Positions 42,125 through 51,180 of a DNA stretch of 64,000 nt are shown one piece after another. The notes under the pieces were generated by a model. The model was not told the DNA's origin, did not search any database, and saw nothing but the letters and a program-made list of their open reading frames with translations. The stretch's first letter is position 1. Each line of letters opens with the position of its first letter. The position numbers and the translations under genes are program-made. The stretch comes from Ignavibacterium sp. (GTDB taxonomy: Bacteria; Bacteroidota; Ignavibacteria; Ignavibacteriales; Ignavibacteriaceae), in the NCBI GenBank assembly GCA_018335755.1, contig JAGXRK010000044.1, positions 62,001-126,000 of the forward strand. Reading direction: 5' to 3'.

Positions 42125-43628
42125 TAGAAAAATCATTCCGGTTACATGCACATCTTCGCACCAGGTGGATGTTTCTGATATGAAGCCGATCCAGGGTAAC
42201 CTGAAAAGCCGGACCAGGGAACAGCTTCAGAACTTACGGACTATGATTCTGAAATACGGATTTTCCTTCCCGATGTATATCTGGTTTGATGGAGAGAATC
42301 ATTTCACACTCGATGGTCACGGAAGGGACTTCATTTGTAAAGAGCTGGTGAAGGAAGGTTATACATTCAAGCAAAAGGATGGATCGGTTAACACTTCGCT
42401 GCCGTGCGTTTTCATCGATGCTAAAAATAAAGTTGAAGCAAAAGAAAAATTGTTAGCTGTGAACAGCAGCTATGGAACGATAACGGATGAAGGACTTTAT
42501 TCATATCTGTTTGAACCTGGGTTTGAACTGAACTTTGGTGAAATGAAAAGTACGCTCGAACTTCCCGGTGTTGATCTTATCGAATTTGAACAAACATATC
42601 TCTCTCCGGACGAAGCGCAGGAAAGCGATCGGGAATATCAATTTATATTTTCCCAGGAACAGATTAAGCAAGCTATCAAAGATCATTTTCCAAAATTCAA
42701 AACCGTTCAGGAGATTGTGGATGGCGTGATAGACATTCCTCTGGCAATGCATCAGTTCAATAAACTTTGTTCCGGAACCAAGAATGTGGGTGGAGATATA
42801 TCTTTGCTTTTTAATCCGCACCGGCTCGAGACCAGAATAAACAATCGTAAGCATTCAGCAGCTGACTGTTTCATCAATCCGGAGAAAGGATTTATTTCAT
42901 CAATTTCACAATGGATGAGCAAGCAGCAGGATGTAGTTCATCACCGGCAATACATTGATGTTGCAAAGGCAAACACTGGGACACAAATGGCTCACGAATT
43001 CAAACCATATTTAGCCAGGGACATTTACCAGGATTATTGTGAAGAAGGTGCAAAGGTTCTAGATCCCTGTGCCGGTTGGGGCGGACGAATGATGGGCTTT
43101 GCTTCTTCCGGATTAGGCGGTGAATATTTTGCAACTGATCCATCGGTCAAAACTTTCCAGGGATTGCAGAAACTTCGTGATTTTCTTTTGAGTGCTTCCA
43201 ACATCGCAAAGCCAAAAATAAATCTATTCAACAAACCATTCGAGGATTTGAAAGTTCCGACTTCATACTTTGATTTTGCATTTACATCACCACCTTACTT
43301 CGATACTGAAATTTATTCAGATGAAGAAACTCAGGCATTCATCCGATACAAAACGATCGGGGAATTCAATAAGAAATTTTTAACAGTGCTTATTCAGAAG
43401 GTGATGAAATCCTTAAAAGCAAATGGTTTCTTTGTCATCAACATTGGCGGAAGTCAATACCGGTTTGATCTGGTCATCAATTCGATTTGTGAAAAGCTTG
43501 GTTTGAAAGTCCGGGAGATCTTCGATTACAAAATTGGAAAGGGAAATCATCTCATCGAAAAAATGCAAGGTGATAAACTTGAGAACACAATCAAAGCCAA
43601 TGATTTATTTTTTGAAATAAGGAAGTAA
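42099..43628 (+). CDS. ParB-like domain fused to a DNA methyltransferase
   Basis: A 509-residue two-domain protein. Residues 1-160 resemble the ParB/Srx-type N-terminal domain (DMKPIQGNLKSRTREQLQNL, FTLDGHGRDF). The C-terminal part has an AdoMet motif in DPCAGWGGRMMGF and the catalytic TSPPYFD, diagnostic of N6A/N4C methyltransferases. ParB-methylase fusions occur in prophages just upstream of terminase genes, exactly its position. It probably modifies phage DNA before packaging. The target sequence is unknown. The start overlaps the preceding gene. Confidence 0.86.
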   Translation: MSKRKSKLSRKIIPVTCTSSHQVDVSDMKPIQGNLKSRTREQLQNLRTMILKYGFSFPMYIWFDGENHFTLDGHGRDFICKELVKEGYTFKQKDGSVNTSLPCVFIDAKNKVEAKEKLLAVNSSYGTITDEGLYSYLFEPGFELNFGEMKSTLELPGVDLIEFEQTYLSPDEAQESDREYQFIFSQEQIKQAIKDHFPKFKTVQEIVDGVIDIPLAMHQFNKLCSGTKNVGGDISLLFNPHRLETRINNRKHSAADCFINPEKGFISSISQWMSKQQDVVHHRQYIDVAKANTGTQMAHEFKPYLARDIYQDYCEEGAKVLDPCAGWGGRMMGFASSGLGGEYFATDPSVKTFQGLQKLRDFLLSASNIAKPKINLFNKPFEDLKVPTSYFDFAFTSPPYFDTEIYSDEETQAFIRYKTIGEFNKKFLTVLIQKVMKSLKANGFFVINIGGSQYRFDLVINSICEKLGLKVREIFDYKIGKGNHLIEKMQGDKLENTIKANDLFFEIRK

Positions 43629-43632
43629 ACCA

Positions 43633-44169
43633 ATGCCAGTCATTAAAAACGATATGGGTGAAAAGATCGAAGGAGGCCACACTGAAATTGTCTGGTCCCG
43701 GATTGATAGTGTCGTTACTCTGATCCTGGAGAACGAGAGATACTTCCAGGCAAAGCGTGGTGGTGAGCTAAACCAGATTGTAATGAAAACCTTTGGTGTT
43801 GCTGAGCGTATGGCGAAAATCTACGTTAGCGAAGCCAAGAAGGAAATCCGGAGGCTCGGGAGGGCTGAGAAGAAAAAAGCATTGCTAAGAGCTTTACGTG
43901 ATAGAGAGTTTTTATTTCAACGTGCCAAAGGCACTAAAGACAAAGCAGGTAAACTTATTGAGAAGCCGGATTATAAACTGGCTCTTGAAATAGTGAAGGA
44001 TCGAGACAAGATCCTTGGTCTTTATGTTGATGAAGTAAAACAAACCGGTGAAATGACTATGAAGAATGTTGATATGAGTAAGTTCACCGAGCACGGACTT
44101 GAAAGATTGAAGCGCGGAGATACGATAGAAGAAGTATTGATGGATCCAAAAGCAGTGAAGATTGAATGA
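43633..44169 (+). CDS. terS: Terminase small subunit
   Basis: A 178-residue protein with an N-terminal HTH-like part (SVVTLILENERYFQA, then KTFGVAERMAKIYVSEA), a central helical region with KDREFLFQRAK-like basic residues, and a C-terminus with MSKFTEHGLERLKRGDTIEE, typical of small terminases. It directly precedes and overlaps the large subunit by 4 bases. It recognises the packaging site. Confidence 0.78.
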   Translation: MPVIKNDMGEKIEGGHTEIVWSRIDSVVTLILENERYFQAKRGGELNQIVMKTFGVAERMAKIYVSEAKKEIRRLGRAEKKKALLRALRDREFLFQRAKGTKDKAGKLIEKPDYKLALEIVKDRDKILGLYVDEVKQTGEMTMKNVDMSKFTEHGLERLKRGDTIEEVLMDPKAVKIE

Positions 44170-45707
44170 ATCAAATCCAGTTAGCAGCAGAAGCGGAACT
44201 TGAATTAAGAAGACGCAGAGCCGAAAGGTTGAAGCAGTACGAAACGCAGCGTGATTTTTACAAGACTCATCCCCTTGAATATCTGGTTGAGCGATTAGGG
44301 TTCAGAGCTAATACAATTGATTGGAATCTCAATCCTGAATATCAAAATCACAAGTGGGATGGAACAGTAAACCCATTCATCTTTATTCTTGAATGCTTAT
44401 CCCAGGGAGTAAGGAAAATCGGAGTTGAGTCGTCCACGGGAACAGGTAAAACAAAAATTGGTGCCGGTATTGCATTGTGGTTTTTAGACTGCTTTGAAAA
44501 TTCTCTTGTAGTAACCACAGCTCCCAAAGAACCACAATTGAAACTTCATATTTGGAAGGAAATAGGGGTAATGTATCCTGTGTTCAGGAAAGGGTCGCTG
44601 AGTACGTTGCGACTTAATATGCACGAGGATCCACGGCTGACTGATTGGCAAGCGATCGGATTCGTTGCCGGTGTTGCTGCAGATGAACAGTCATCCACAA
44701 AAGCACAGGGTTTCCACGCCGAGCATTTACTGATCATCATCGAGGAGACTCCCGGTGTGCCTCAGCCGATCATTGAAGCATTTCAGAATACTGCAGACGG
44801 ACCACACAATATAATTTTAGCTTTTGGAAATCCTGATCACCAGCTTGATAACCTACATAAGTTTTGTCAGCTCCCGAATGTTATATCGATTAGGATCTCC
44901 GGGTATGATCATCCGAATGTTGTATTGAAAAATCCTTCATTTATTCCTGGTGCTGTTACGCTCGATGGGTTGAACGATAAGAAGGTTCGTTATGGTGATG
45001 AGGGTGCGCTATATCTTTCGCGTGCAAAAGGGATTTCCCCCGGGCAATCGGTATCTGCTTTAATAAATTTGAAATGGGTTAAGGAAGCAAATGAGAGATG
45101 GAATCTTATCTGTGAAGAAACCGGAAAGATAGAGGAAACAAAAATTCCCGGACATAAAGCTCTTGGGGTTGACGTTGCTAATTCCGAACATGGTGACAAA
45201 GCAGCGATTGCCAAAGGTAAGGGAACAGTTTTAATTTCGGTGGTTGACTTTCAATGTCCCGATTCAAATCTCCTAGGTAAACGGGAAGTTCTGCAGCTGA
45301 TGAAAGACGAAAACATTGAGGCTAAGCGAGTCGGTGTTGACAGTGTTGGAGTAGGAGCCGGAACAGTTAATGCTTTGAAGGAAATGGATCAATACGTTGC
45401 AGCTCTTGGCGGAGCAGATGCACCTGTTGACATTGCTAACCAGGAAGAAAAGTTTAAAAATCTTCGTTCCCAGATGTGGTGGCAATTAAGAGAAGATTTG
45501 CGGAATGGAATTATAGCTCTTCCGCCGGATGATGAATTAACTGCCGACCTGATTACTCCTGAGTGGGAGCCAAAAAACGGTAAGGTAGTTGTTGAGTCTA
45601 AAGAGTTAATAAAAAAACGTTTGGGTCACTCCCCAAACAAAGGCGATGCTGTTGTATACTGGAATTGGGTAAGGAACAGCAGAAGTGCAATTGAATTTTT
45701 AAAGTAA
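44166..45707 (+). CDS. terL: Terminase large subunit (ATPase-nuclease)
   Basis: A 513-residue packaging motor. Walker A-like SSTGTGKT is at residues 89-96, and the Walker B acidic pair lies in HLLIIIEETPGV. The C-terminal RNase H-like nuclease has LGVDVANSEHGDKAAIA supplying its first aspartate and KRVGVDSVGVGAG the next. It pumps DNA into the capsid through the portal encoded next. It overlaps terS and precedes portal by 11 bases. Confidence 0.92.
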   Translation: MNQIQLAAEAELELRRRRAERLKQYETQRDFYKTHPLEYLVERLGFRANTIDWNLNPEYQNHKWDGTVNPFIFILECLSQGVRKIGVESSTGTGKTKIGAGIALWFLDCFENSLVVTTAPKEPQLKLHIWKEIGVMYPVFRKGSLSTLRLNMHEDPRLTDWQAIGFVAGVAADEQSSTKAQGFHAEHLLIIIEETPGVPQPIIEAFQNTADGPHNIILAFGNPDHQLDNLHKFCQLPNVISIRISGYDHPNVVLKNPSFIPGAVTLDGLNDKKVRYGDEGALYLSRAKGISPGQSVSALINLKWVKEANERWNLICEETGKIEETKIPGHKALGVDVANSEHGDKAAIAKGKGTVLISVVDFQCPDSNLLGKREVLQLMKDENIEAKRVGVDSVGVGAGTVNALKEMDQYVAALGGADAPVDIANQEEKFKNLRSQMWWQLREDLRNGIIALPPDDELTADLITPEWEPKNGKVVVESKELIKKRLGHSPNKGDAVVYWNWVRNSRSAIEFLK

Positions 45708-45718
45708 GGAATTAAGCT

Positions 45719-47173
45719 ATGTATTTAACACAAACCGACATTGTCAATCTCCAACTGAACCAATATCAGAACTACCGGCTTTCGGAAATAATATCATCAC
45801 TGATCAGGGAAGATCTCGAGAGTGAAGAGAAGAGGGATATGAAAGACGGTACGAATTACTACAAATCGAAGCACGACATTCTCGATGTTGATTTCAGAAA
45901 GTATTTTATCGATGGTGTTTCTTACGTCAACCAGAATAAAAGCAATAACCGGATTGTGAACGCTTATCACAAATACCTGGTTGATCAGAAGGTCGGATAT
46001 ATTGCCGGGCATCCGATAATGTTTAAAGGCGAGGATGAGCAATTTGTAAAACTGATCAATGAAAATTTTACTTTCTGGTTTAACAACATTTTCAAGAAGC
46101 TTTTGACAGGCAGCAGCAACCGGGGAAGGGACTACCTTTATGTTTTCATAAATGAAAAGGGAGAATTCGATTATGCCCAAATACCCGGTGAGCAGATCAT
46201 TCCAATTTATGACACTCAGTTTAATGAAAAGCTTGTTGGTGTTATCAGATATTATCCGGTTACTTACCGGGAGTCGTTGAACACACCCAGGATAACACTT
46301 AACAAGGTGGAGATATACGACAGTGAAAAGGTTTTCTACCTGGTGGAAACAAAGGGCGGACGATACATTCCTGATCCTGACATACAACCGAATCCGCGGT
46401 TTCATATTTACAAATGGAACTCTTTGAATCAAAACACTCCTGAAGGACGAGGCTGGGGACGTGTTCCGTTTGTAGAGCTGAAGAATAACGAGGAAGCAAT
46501 CTCTGATCTCAGGTTCACAAAGAATCTGATTGATAATTACGACTATGACCTCAGCTCATTCTCGAATAACCTGGCGGACATTGCAAAAGCAATCTGGGTG
46601 CTTAAAGGGTATGAAGGTACGAAGCTAAGTGAGTTTGTCCGTAACCTGAATATGTATGGTGCTATCAAAGTTAATAAGGATGGTGGAGTTGAACCGAAGC
46701 AGAATGAAATTCCGAAGGATGCACACGACTCTCATCTTGACCGGGTTGAGGATAATATTTTCGTTTTTGGTTTTGGTGTTAATCCGAAAATTGACAAAGC
46801 GGGCTTATCTCCCTCCGGAATTGCACTCGAGTATATGTATGCCGGTCTGGACATTAAGAGCAACATAATGATAACTCAAGCCACGCTTGCTATTCACGAG
46901 TTTATGAGCTTCCTTGCTGATTATTTTTTGATCACTAAGCGAGTTCAATACAATGCAGATAAAATTGATCCGGTGTTCAAGAAACATCTGATAATTAACG
47001 AGAGTGAAAAGATTAAGAGTGTTAAAGATTCTCTGGGTGTTATTTCTCGACGGACAGCTATTTCAAATCATCCCTGGGTTAAAAATGTAGATGATGAACT
47101 TGATGCTTTTGAGAAGGAAGGGGAGGGAATAATCGACTTCGATAAAATTCCGGCTGAGGAAGGAGATGAATAA
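45719..47173 (+). CDS. Portal protein, SPP1 gp6-like
   Basis: A 484-residue protein with the SPP1-type portal pattern: KYLVDQKVGYIAGHP near the N-terminus, GVIRYYPVTYRE, then NNEEAISDLRFTKNLIDNYD, and in the crown part GLSPSGIALEYMYAGLDIKS. The dodecameric portal is the entry gate for DNA and docks terminase and connectors. A terL-portal-Mu F order is standard for SPP1-like siphoviruses. Confidence 0.9.
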   Translation: MYLTQTDIVNLQLNQYQNYRLSEIISSLIREDLESEEKRDMKDGTNYYKSKHDILDVDFRKYFIDGVSYVNQNKSNNRIVNAYHKYLVDQKVGYIAGHPIMFKGEDEQFVKLINENFTFWFNNIFKKLLTGSSNRGRDYLYVFINEKGEFDYAQIPGEQIIPIYDTQFNEKLVGVIRYYPVTYRESLNTPRITLNKVEIYDSEKVFYLVETKGGRYIPDPDIQPNPRFHIYKWNSLNQNTPEGRGWGRVPFVELKNNEEAISDLRFTKNLIDNYDYDLSSFSNNLADIAKAIWVLKGYEGTKLSEFVRNLNMYGAIKVNKDGGVEPKQNEIPKDAHDSHLDRVEDNIFVFGFGVNPKIDKAGLSPSGIALEYMYAGLDIKSNIMITQATLAIHEFMSFLADYFLITKRVQYNADKIDPVFKKHLIINESEKIKSVKDSLGVISRRTAISNHPWVKNVDDELDAFEKEGEGIIDFDKIPAEEGDE

Positions 47174-47444
47174 ACCGATCTACTATGAATTGCCGGTTGC
47201 GTGGAAATCAAAAACACAATCGATGTTTGATGAACTGAATATTGAAGCCAGTGCTGATGATGACATTGCACCACTTGTTGTTGATCTGAATGAGATTGCC
47301 GGCTTCAATCCTGTTCAAGAAAACAACAGGACTACCCTAAGGTTTTATTTTGGAATTGCCTGTGAGTGCACAATACCATTTGATGAGTTCAAGAAATTCT
47401 TTGAAGATAAAACCGGGAATGTGATTCAGAAGTATGGACGTTAA
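47166..47444 (+). CDS. Small head-region protein of unknown function
   Basis: A 92-residue acidic protein (WKSKTQSMFDELNIEASADD) with beta-strand-like alternation in the second half. It overlaps the portal gene by 8 bases and the head morphogenesis gene by 11. No family is recognised. Confidence 0.55.
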   Translation: MNKPIYYELPVAWKSKTQSMFDELNIEASADDDIAPLVVDLNEIAGFNPVQENNRTTLRFYFGIACECTIPFDEFKKFFEDKTGNVIQKYGR

Positions 47445-48360
47445 CGAAAAAATAATTAAGCTGCTCGCCCAGGCAGATTCGAAACTTGATAAGCTGATTG
47501 CCGGTTATGAAAAGGATCTGCTGAGACAATACAAACGTTCGCTCGGGGAGATAAAAAAACTTATTGCTGCAATCTATGAAAAGTATGGCGACAGTGTTAG
47601 GTATGAAGATCTGATCATCTACAACCGGCTGACAAATCTTGAACGGGAAATTGCCGACCAGGTTAAGTTACTTACCAATGAAAATATAAAAACCATCTCT
47701 AAGGGATTGAAGGAATTTTATTCTGAAAATTATTACAGAACTGCTTATGCTCTCGAAAGCAGTTTGAGTGTTCGACTTGGCTTTGGTGTTTTAAATCCGA
47801 AAGTGGTTGAGGCTTCTCTTCTTAATCCACTTGACCGAATCACCTGGAAGTCCAGATTGCAGGAACACGCACAGTTTTATGTTAAACAGATCCGGCAGGA
47901 ACTAACTCAGGGACTTATCCAAGGACAGGGTTACGGTGCAATTGCAAAAACCATCCAGGATAAAACGGGACTTACAGCAAACAAGGTTTTACGGGTCGTC
48001 CGGACAGAAGGACACCGGGTACAGAGTGCAGCTAGGGTTACTTCTTTCAGTAAAGGGGAAGCGGCAGCCGAGCGGTTAGGGATTGAGTCTGTTAGAACCT
48101 GGGTGCACAGTGGCAATCCCAGGGAGCCTCGACCGGATCACATACAAATGGATGGTGTTGAAGCTGACGACGAGGGAAAGTTCACTTTGCCCGATGGAAC
48201 GACAACCGATGGACCAGGATTAACCGGTATTGCTGAGCATGATATTAACTGCGGATGCACTACTGCTCTTAAGTTTAAGAACCTGAACACAGTTTCTCTG
48301 GCGGAGTATATCCGGAAGAATTATGATAGTTTTGAGGAGTGGAAGGGGGAGAGGGTTTAA
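47434..48360 (+). CDS. Head morphogenesis protein (SPP1 gp7 / Mu F type)
   Basis: A 308-residue protein with a helical N-terminal half. It has the Mu F-like core: RVVRTEGHRVQSAARVTSFS, then WVHSGNPREPRPDHIQMDGV and the Cys-containing end INCGCTTAL. Such minor capsid proteins bind the portal or are ejected with DNA. It is the last gene before the cargo block, and the scaffold gene resumes 4.1 kb later. Confidence 0.9.
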   Translation: MDVNEKIIKLLAQADSKLDKLIAGYEKDLLRQYKRSLGEIKKLIAAIYEKYGDSVRYEDLIIYNRLTNLEREIADQVKLLTNENIKTISKGLKEFYSENYYRTAYALESSLSVRLGFGVLNPKVVEASLLNPLDRITWKSRLQEHAQFYVKQIRQELTQGLIQGQGYGAIAKTIQDKTGLTANKVLRVVRTEGHRVQSAARVTSFSKGEAAAERLGIESVRTWVHSGNPREPRPDHIQMDGVEADDEGKFTLPDGTTTDGPGLTGIAEHDINCGCTTALKFKNLNTVSLAEYIRKNYDSFEEWKGERV

Positions 48361-48374
48361 TAATTTGGTTACAG

Positions 48375-48394
48375 ATTAGTGAAAAACTAATTTT
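48375..48394 (+). terminator. Terminator-like hairpin at the left edge of the cargo block
   Basis: ATTAGT (48375-48380) and ACTAAT (48386-48391) pair around loop GAAAA and end in TTTT. The stem is short, so it may be a partial stop that insulates cargo genes from late transcription. Confidence 0.45.
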
Positions 48395-48395
48395 C

Positions 48396-48425
48396 ATTGA
48401 CTTTGAAAGTCAATAGAGGTAATTT
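48396..48425 (+). promoter_or_regulatory. Promoter with overlapping palindromic operator for the toxin-antitoxin genes
   Basis: ATTGACTTT-G-AAAGTCAAT (48396-48414) is a perfect 9+1+9 palindrome. It contains the -35 TTGACT (48397-48402), and TAATTT at 48420-48425 lies 17 bases further, giving a usable promoter ending 26 bases before the antitoxin ATG. The layout fits an autorepressed toxin-antitoxin operon. Confidence 0.6.
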
Positions 48426-48451
48426 TGAATACCATCACTTTAGGAGTTTGT

Positions 48452-48931
48452 ATGCCCGTACTCGAATATATAAATCCGACTAAAGAAGTAGATAATATAG
48501 CTGATTTTTTTATTTATTATGCCAATGAATTTGGTGATTTGTTAACAAATCTAAAAATTCAGAAACTGGTATATTACTCCCAAGCTTGGTATTTAGCCTT
48601 GTATGATAAACCATTGTTTAGTGAAGATTTTGAAGCCTGGGTTCACGGTCCGGTATTGCCAACTTTATACCAAAGATTTAAGAAATTCGGATACCAACCC
48701 ATCAATGAGAAAATAGAGAAGCCAAATCTTCTCCAAGAAGTGGAAGCACATCTGAAAGAAATTTATCATGTCTTTAATAAGTTTAATAGTTATGAACTTG
48801 AGTTGATGACGCATCGAGAAAAACCTTGGCAAATTGCCAGAGGAAATCTACCTAGCCTTATACCATCAAGTAATAAAATTAATAAAGAGGAAATGAGAGA
48901 TTTCTATAAATCAGTTGCTAACGAAAAATGA
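48452..48931 (+). CDS. Panacea-domain (SocA/GepA-like, DUF4065) antitoxin
   Basis: The ATG at 48452 has a TAGGAG ribosome binding site 5 bases upstream and gives 159 residues; a frame from 48425 has none. The Panacea pattern is clear: IADFFIYYANEFGDLLTNLK, then QKLVYYSQAWYLALYDKPLF, FEAWVHGPVLPTLY and YELELMTHREKPWQIARG. Panacea proteins neutralise many unrelated toxins encoded next to them. The 4-base overlap with the next gene marks that gene as its toxin. Confidence 0.88.
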   Translation: MPVLEYINPTKEVDNIADFFIYYANEFGDLLTNLKIQKLVYYSQAWYLALYDKPLFSEDFEAWVHGPVLPTLYQRFKKFGYQPINEKIEKPNLLQEVEAHLKEIYHVFNKFNSYELELMTHREKPWQIARGNLPSLIPSSNKINKEEMRDFYKSVANEK

Positions 48932-49356
48932 GTCGAATCAAGGCTTCGAAAGTCCCTCAAAAGTCAAATAAAATAAAACCTGCTGCATTGATTCCGAACG
49001 GACTGTTAACTTTTTCGTTTAAATATCTTTCTATAAATCATAAAAAATTCTGTATTGACCAATGTGAAAATGCCTACTTCAAGGAGTTATTGACACGGTT
49101 GTTACACATAAGTTCATTTACGTACAATCAGTTTATTTCAGAAAGGTCTACAGCCTTAAGAGCACATATCATAAGATGGGATGAAACCTCTGAGCCAGAG
49201 GGATACTCGCATCTTCCAGCACAATTGAGAGACTATGCACCCTATCAATTTGGCATTAATAATAATAATTATGGTCGGGTACATGGTTTTTTACACGAAG
49301 GAACGTTTTATATAGTATGGATTGACCCCGATCATCTATTATATAATTCACAATGA
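48928..49356 (+). CDS. Candidate toxin paired with the Panacea antitoxin
   Basis: A 142-residue protein with LTFSFKYLSINHKKFCIDQC, HIIRWDETSEPEGYSHLP, and RVHGFLHEGTFYIVWIDPDH ending LLYNSQ. I recognise this WDETSEPEG ... GRVHGF ... WIDPDHLLY pattern as a small family found in prophages beside antitoxin-type genes, but its biochemical action is not known to me. The ATGA overlap with the Panacea gene is typical of toxin-antitoxin pairs. Confidence 0.65.
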   Translation: MSRIKASKVPQKSNKIKPAALIPNGLLTFSFKYLSINHKKFCIDQCENAYFKELLTRLLHISSFTYNQFISERSTALRAHIIRWDETSEPEGYSHLPAQLRDYAPYQFGINNNNYGRVHGFLHEGTFYIVWIDPDHLLYNSQ

Positions 49357-49383
49357 ATTAATATCTTAAGTTAATTGAAGAAT

Positions 49384-51180
49384 ATGAACGAAAGAAAAAC
49401 AGAAAATATAGTTCGTAAGCATTTTCAAAAATTTTCTATGATTAAAATAGAAGAACAAAAATCTGATAATCCTAAAATTAATAAACTGTTACGCAATGCT
49501 TCAAAAAAAGGAAATGGTCCAGGGTATCCAGAATTTATTATAACATTTAAGAATGATTCAGATTTTATCATTGTCGTTGAATGTAAAAGTAGTATTAAGA
49601 AGCATGTTAGTCCCGAGGGAAACAAATACTCTGAGTTTGCCGTTGACGGGGTGAAACTTTATGGGTCCTATCTCACTAAAGAATTTAATGTATTAGCCAT
49701 TGCAGTGAGTGGAGAAAAAATCAGTGAAATAAAAGTTTCACACTTTTTATTTTTAAAAAATTCTTCAGATGCCATTCCAATATTTTCAAATAAGCTTATT
49801 GATCCTGATTCCTACTTAACTGGTTTCAAACATAGTCCTCAAAAATTTTCTTATGATTATGAAAAGTTACTGATTTTCTCTAAAGAACTAAACGAAACGC
49901 TACATGCCCATAAGGTAAAGGAATCACAGAGAAGTTTACTGATAAGTGGGATATTAATTGCATTAGAAAATAAGGCATTCAAAAAATCCTACAAAGATCA
50001 CACTAAACCAAAAGATCTTGCAAATATGTTAGTTCAAACGGTTTCACTTGAACTCAAAAATGCTAATTTAAATAACGAAAAATTGGATAACCTTAATACG
50101 GCATACTCATTTATACGGACACATACATCTTTGTCTAGTCAGCCTGAGGTATTGAAAACGATCGTAGATGATATAGACAATAATGTCAATGATTTTATCA
50201 AAACCTATAAATACTTCGATGTGTTAGGTCAGTTTTATATCGAATTTTTAAGTTACGCAAATAGTGATACCGGTTTAGGAATTGTACTTACCCCTCCTCA
50301 TATCACAGAGTTATTTAGTTTGCTCGCTGGAGTCAATAAAAATAGTATTGTATGTGATAATTGTTCTGGCACAGGTGGGTTTTTGATAAGTGCGATGAAT
50401 AAAATGATCGAAGATGCGAAAGGAGATCTTAAAAAAGTAAAAATAATAAAAGAGAAACAATTAATCGGCGTAGAATGGCAAGACGATATATTTGCTTTAG
50501 CTTGCTCCAATATGTTTATTCACCAAGATGGCAAATCAAACATTATTCATGGAGACTGCTTTGACCCAAAAGTTATAAGCCTCGTCAAAAATTTTAAACC
50601 GAATATTGGTTTCTTAAATCCTCCTTACAGAACCAAAAAGACTGATATTGAGGAACTTGAATTTGTTCTCAATAATTTAGAATCATTGCAAGTATCTGGA
50701 ACTTGTATTGCACTTGTCCCTATTAGTTGTGCAATTGCACAGAAGGGAGAGTCTTATGAATTAAAAAAGAAAATTCTTGAGAACCATACACTTGAAGCAG
50801 TACTGTCAATGCCTGACGATTTATTTGCAAACTCAAATGTGGGAGTAGTAACCTGTATTATTATATTTACCGCGCATAAACCACACAATCAGAATAAAGA
50901 AACTTTTTTTGGATACTGGAAGGATGATGGTCTTGTTAAAACAAAGAATAAAGGGAGAATCGATGCAAACAAACGTTGGGACGGAATAAAGGCTAAATGG
51001 CTTGACACATTTACGAATAGACGAGCACTACCCGGACAGAGCGTTCTTCGGTGCGTATCAGCTGAAGATGAATGGTGTGCAGAAGCTTACCTTGAGACTG
51101 ACTACAGTAAGATAACTGAAGAAGATTTTATTCTGAATATCAAAAACTATGTACTATTTAAAAATCTGCAAACTCGATGA
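49384..51180 (+). CDS. Restriction-modification fusion: nuclease + N6-adenine methyltransferase (BcgI A-like)
   Basis: About 598 residues from the ATG at 49384 (a TTG at 49375 is possible). The N-terminus has a PD-(D/E)xK nuclease pattern, GPGYPEFIITF then FIIVVECKSS. The rest is an HsdM-like methylase with DNCSGTGGFLISAMNKM (AdoMet) and IGFLNPPY (catalytic NPPY). A nuclease-methylase chain followed by a separate specificity gene is the layout of BcgI-type type IIB enzymes (about 640 and 340 residues in BcgI). AT-richness differs from neighbouring phage genes. Confidence 0.86.
   Translation: MNERKTENIVRKHFQKFSMIKIEEQKSDNPKINKLLRNASKKGNGPGYPEFIITFKNDSDFIIVVECKSSIKKHVSPEGNKYSEFAVDGVKLYGSYLTKEFNVLAIAVSGEKISEIKVSHFLFLKNSSDAIPIFSNKLIDPDSYLTGFKHSPQKFSYDYEKLLIFSKELNETLHAHKVKESQRSLLISGILIALENKAFKKSYKDHTKPKDLANMLVQTVSLELKNANLNNEKLDNLNTAYSFIRTHTSLSSQPEVLKTIVDDIDNNVNDFIKTYKYFDVLGQFYIEFLSYANSDTGLGIVLTPPHITELFSLLAGVNKNSIVCDNCSGTGGFLISAMNKMIEDAKGDLKKVKIIKEKQLIGVEWQDDIFALACSNMFIHQDGKSNIIHGDCFDPKVISLVKNFKPNIGFLNPPYRTKKTDIEELEFVLNNLESLQVSGTCIALVPISCAIAQKGESYELKKKILENHTLEAVLSMPDDLFANSNVGVVTCIIIFTAHKPHNQNKETFFGYWKDDGLVKTKNKGRIDANKRWDGIKAKWLDTFTNRRALPGQSVLRCVSAEDEWCAEAYLETDYSKITEEDFILNIKNYVLFKNLQTR

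Noticed and set aside
45797..46432. Antisense frame of 211 codons opposite the portal gene
   Set aside because: The portal frame is well supported, and the antisense translation shows no domain or start signal.
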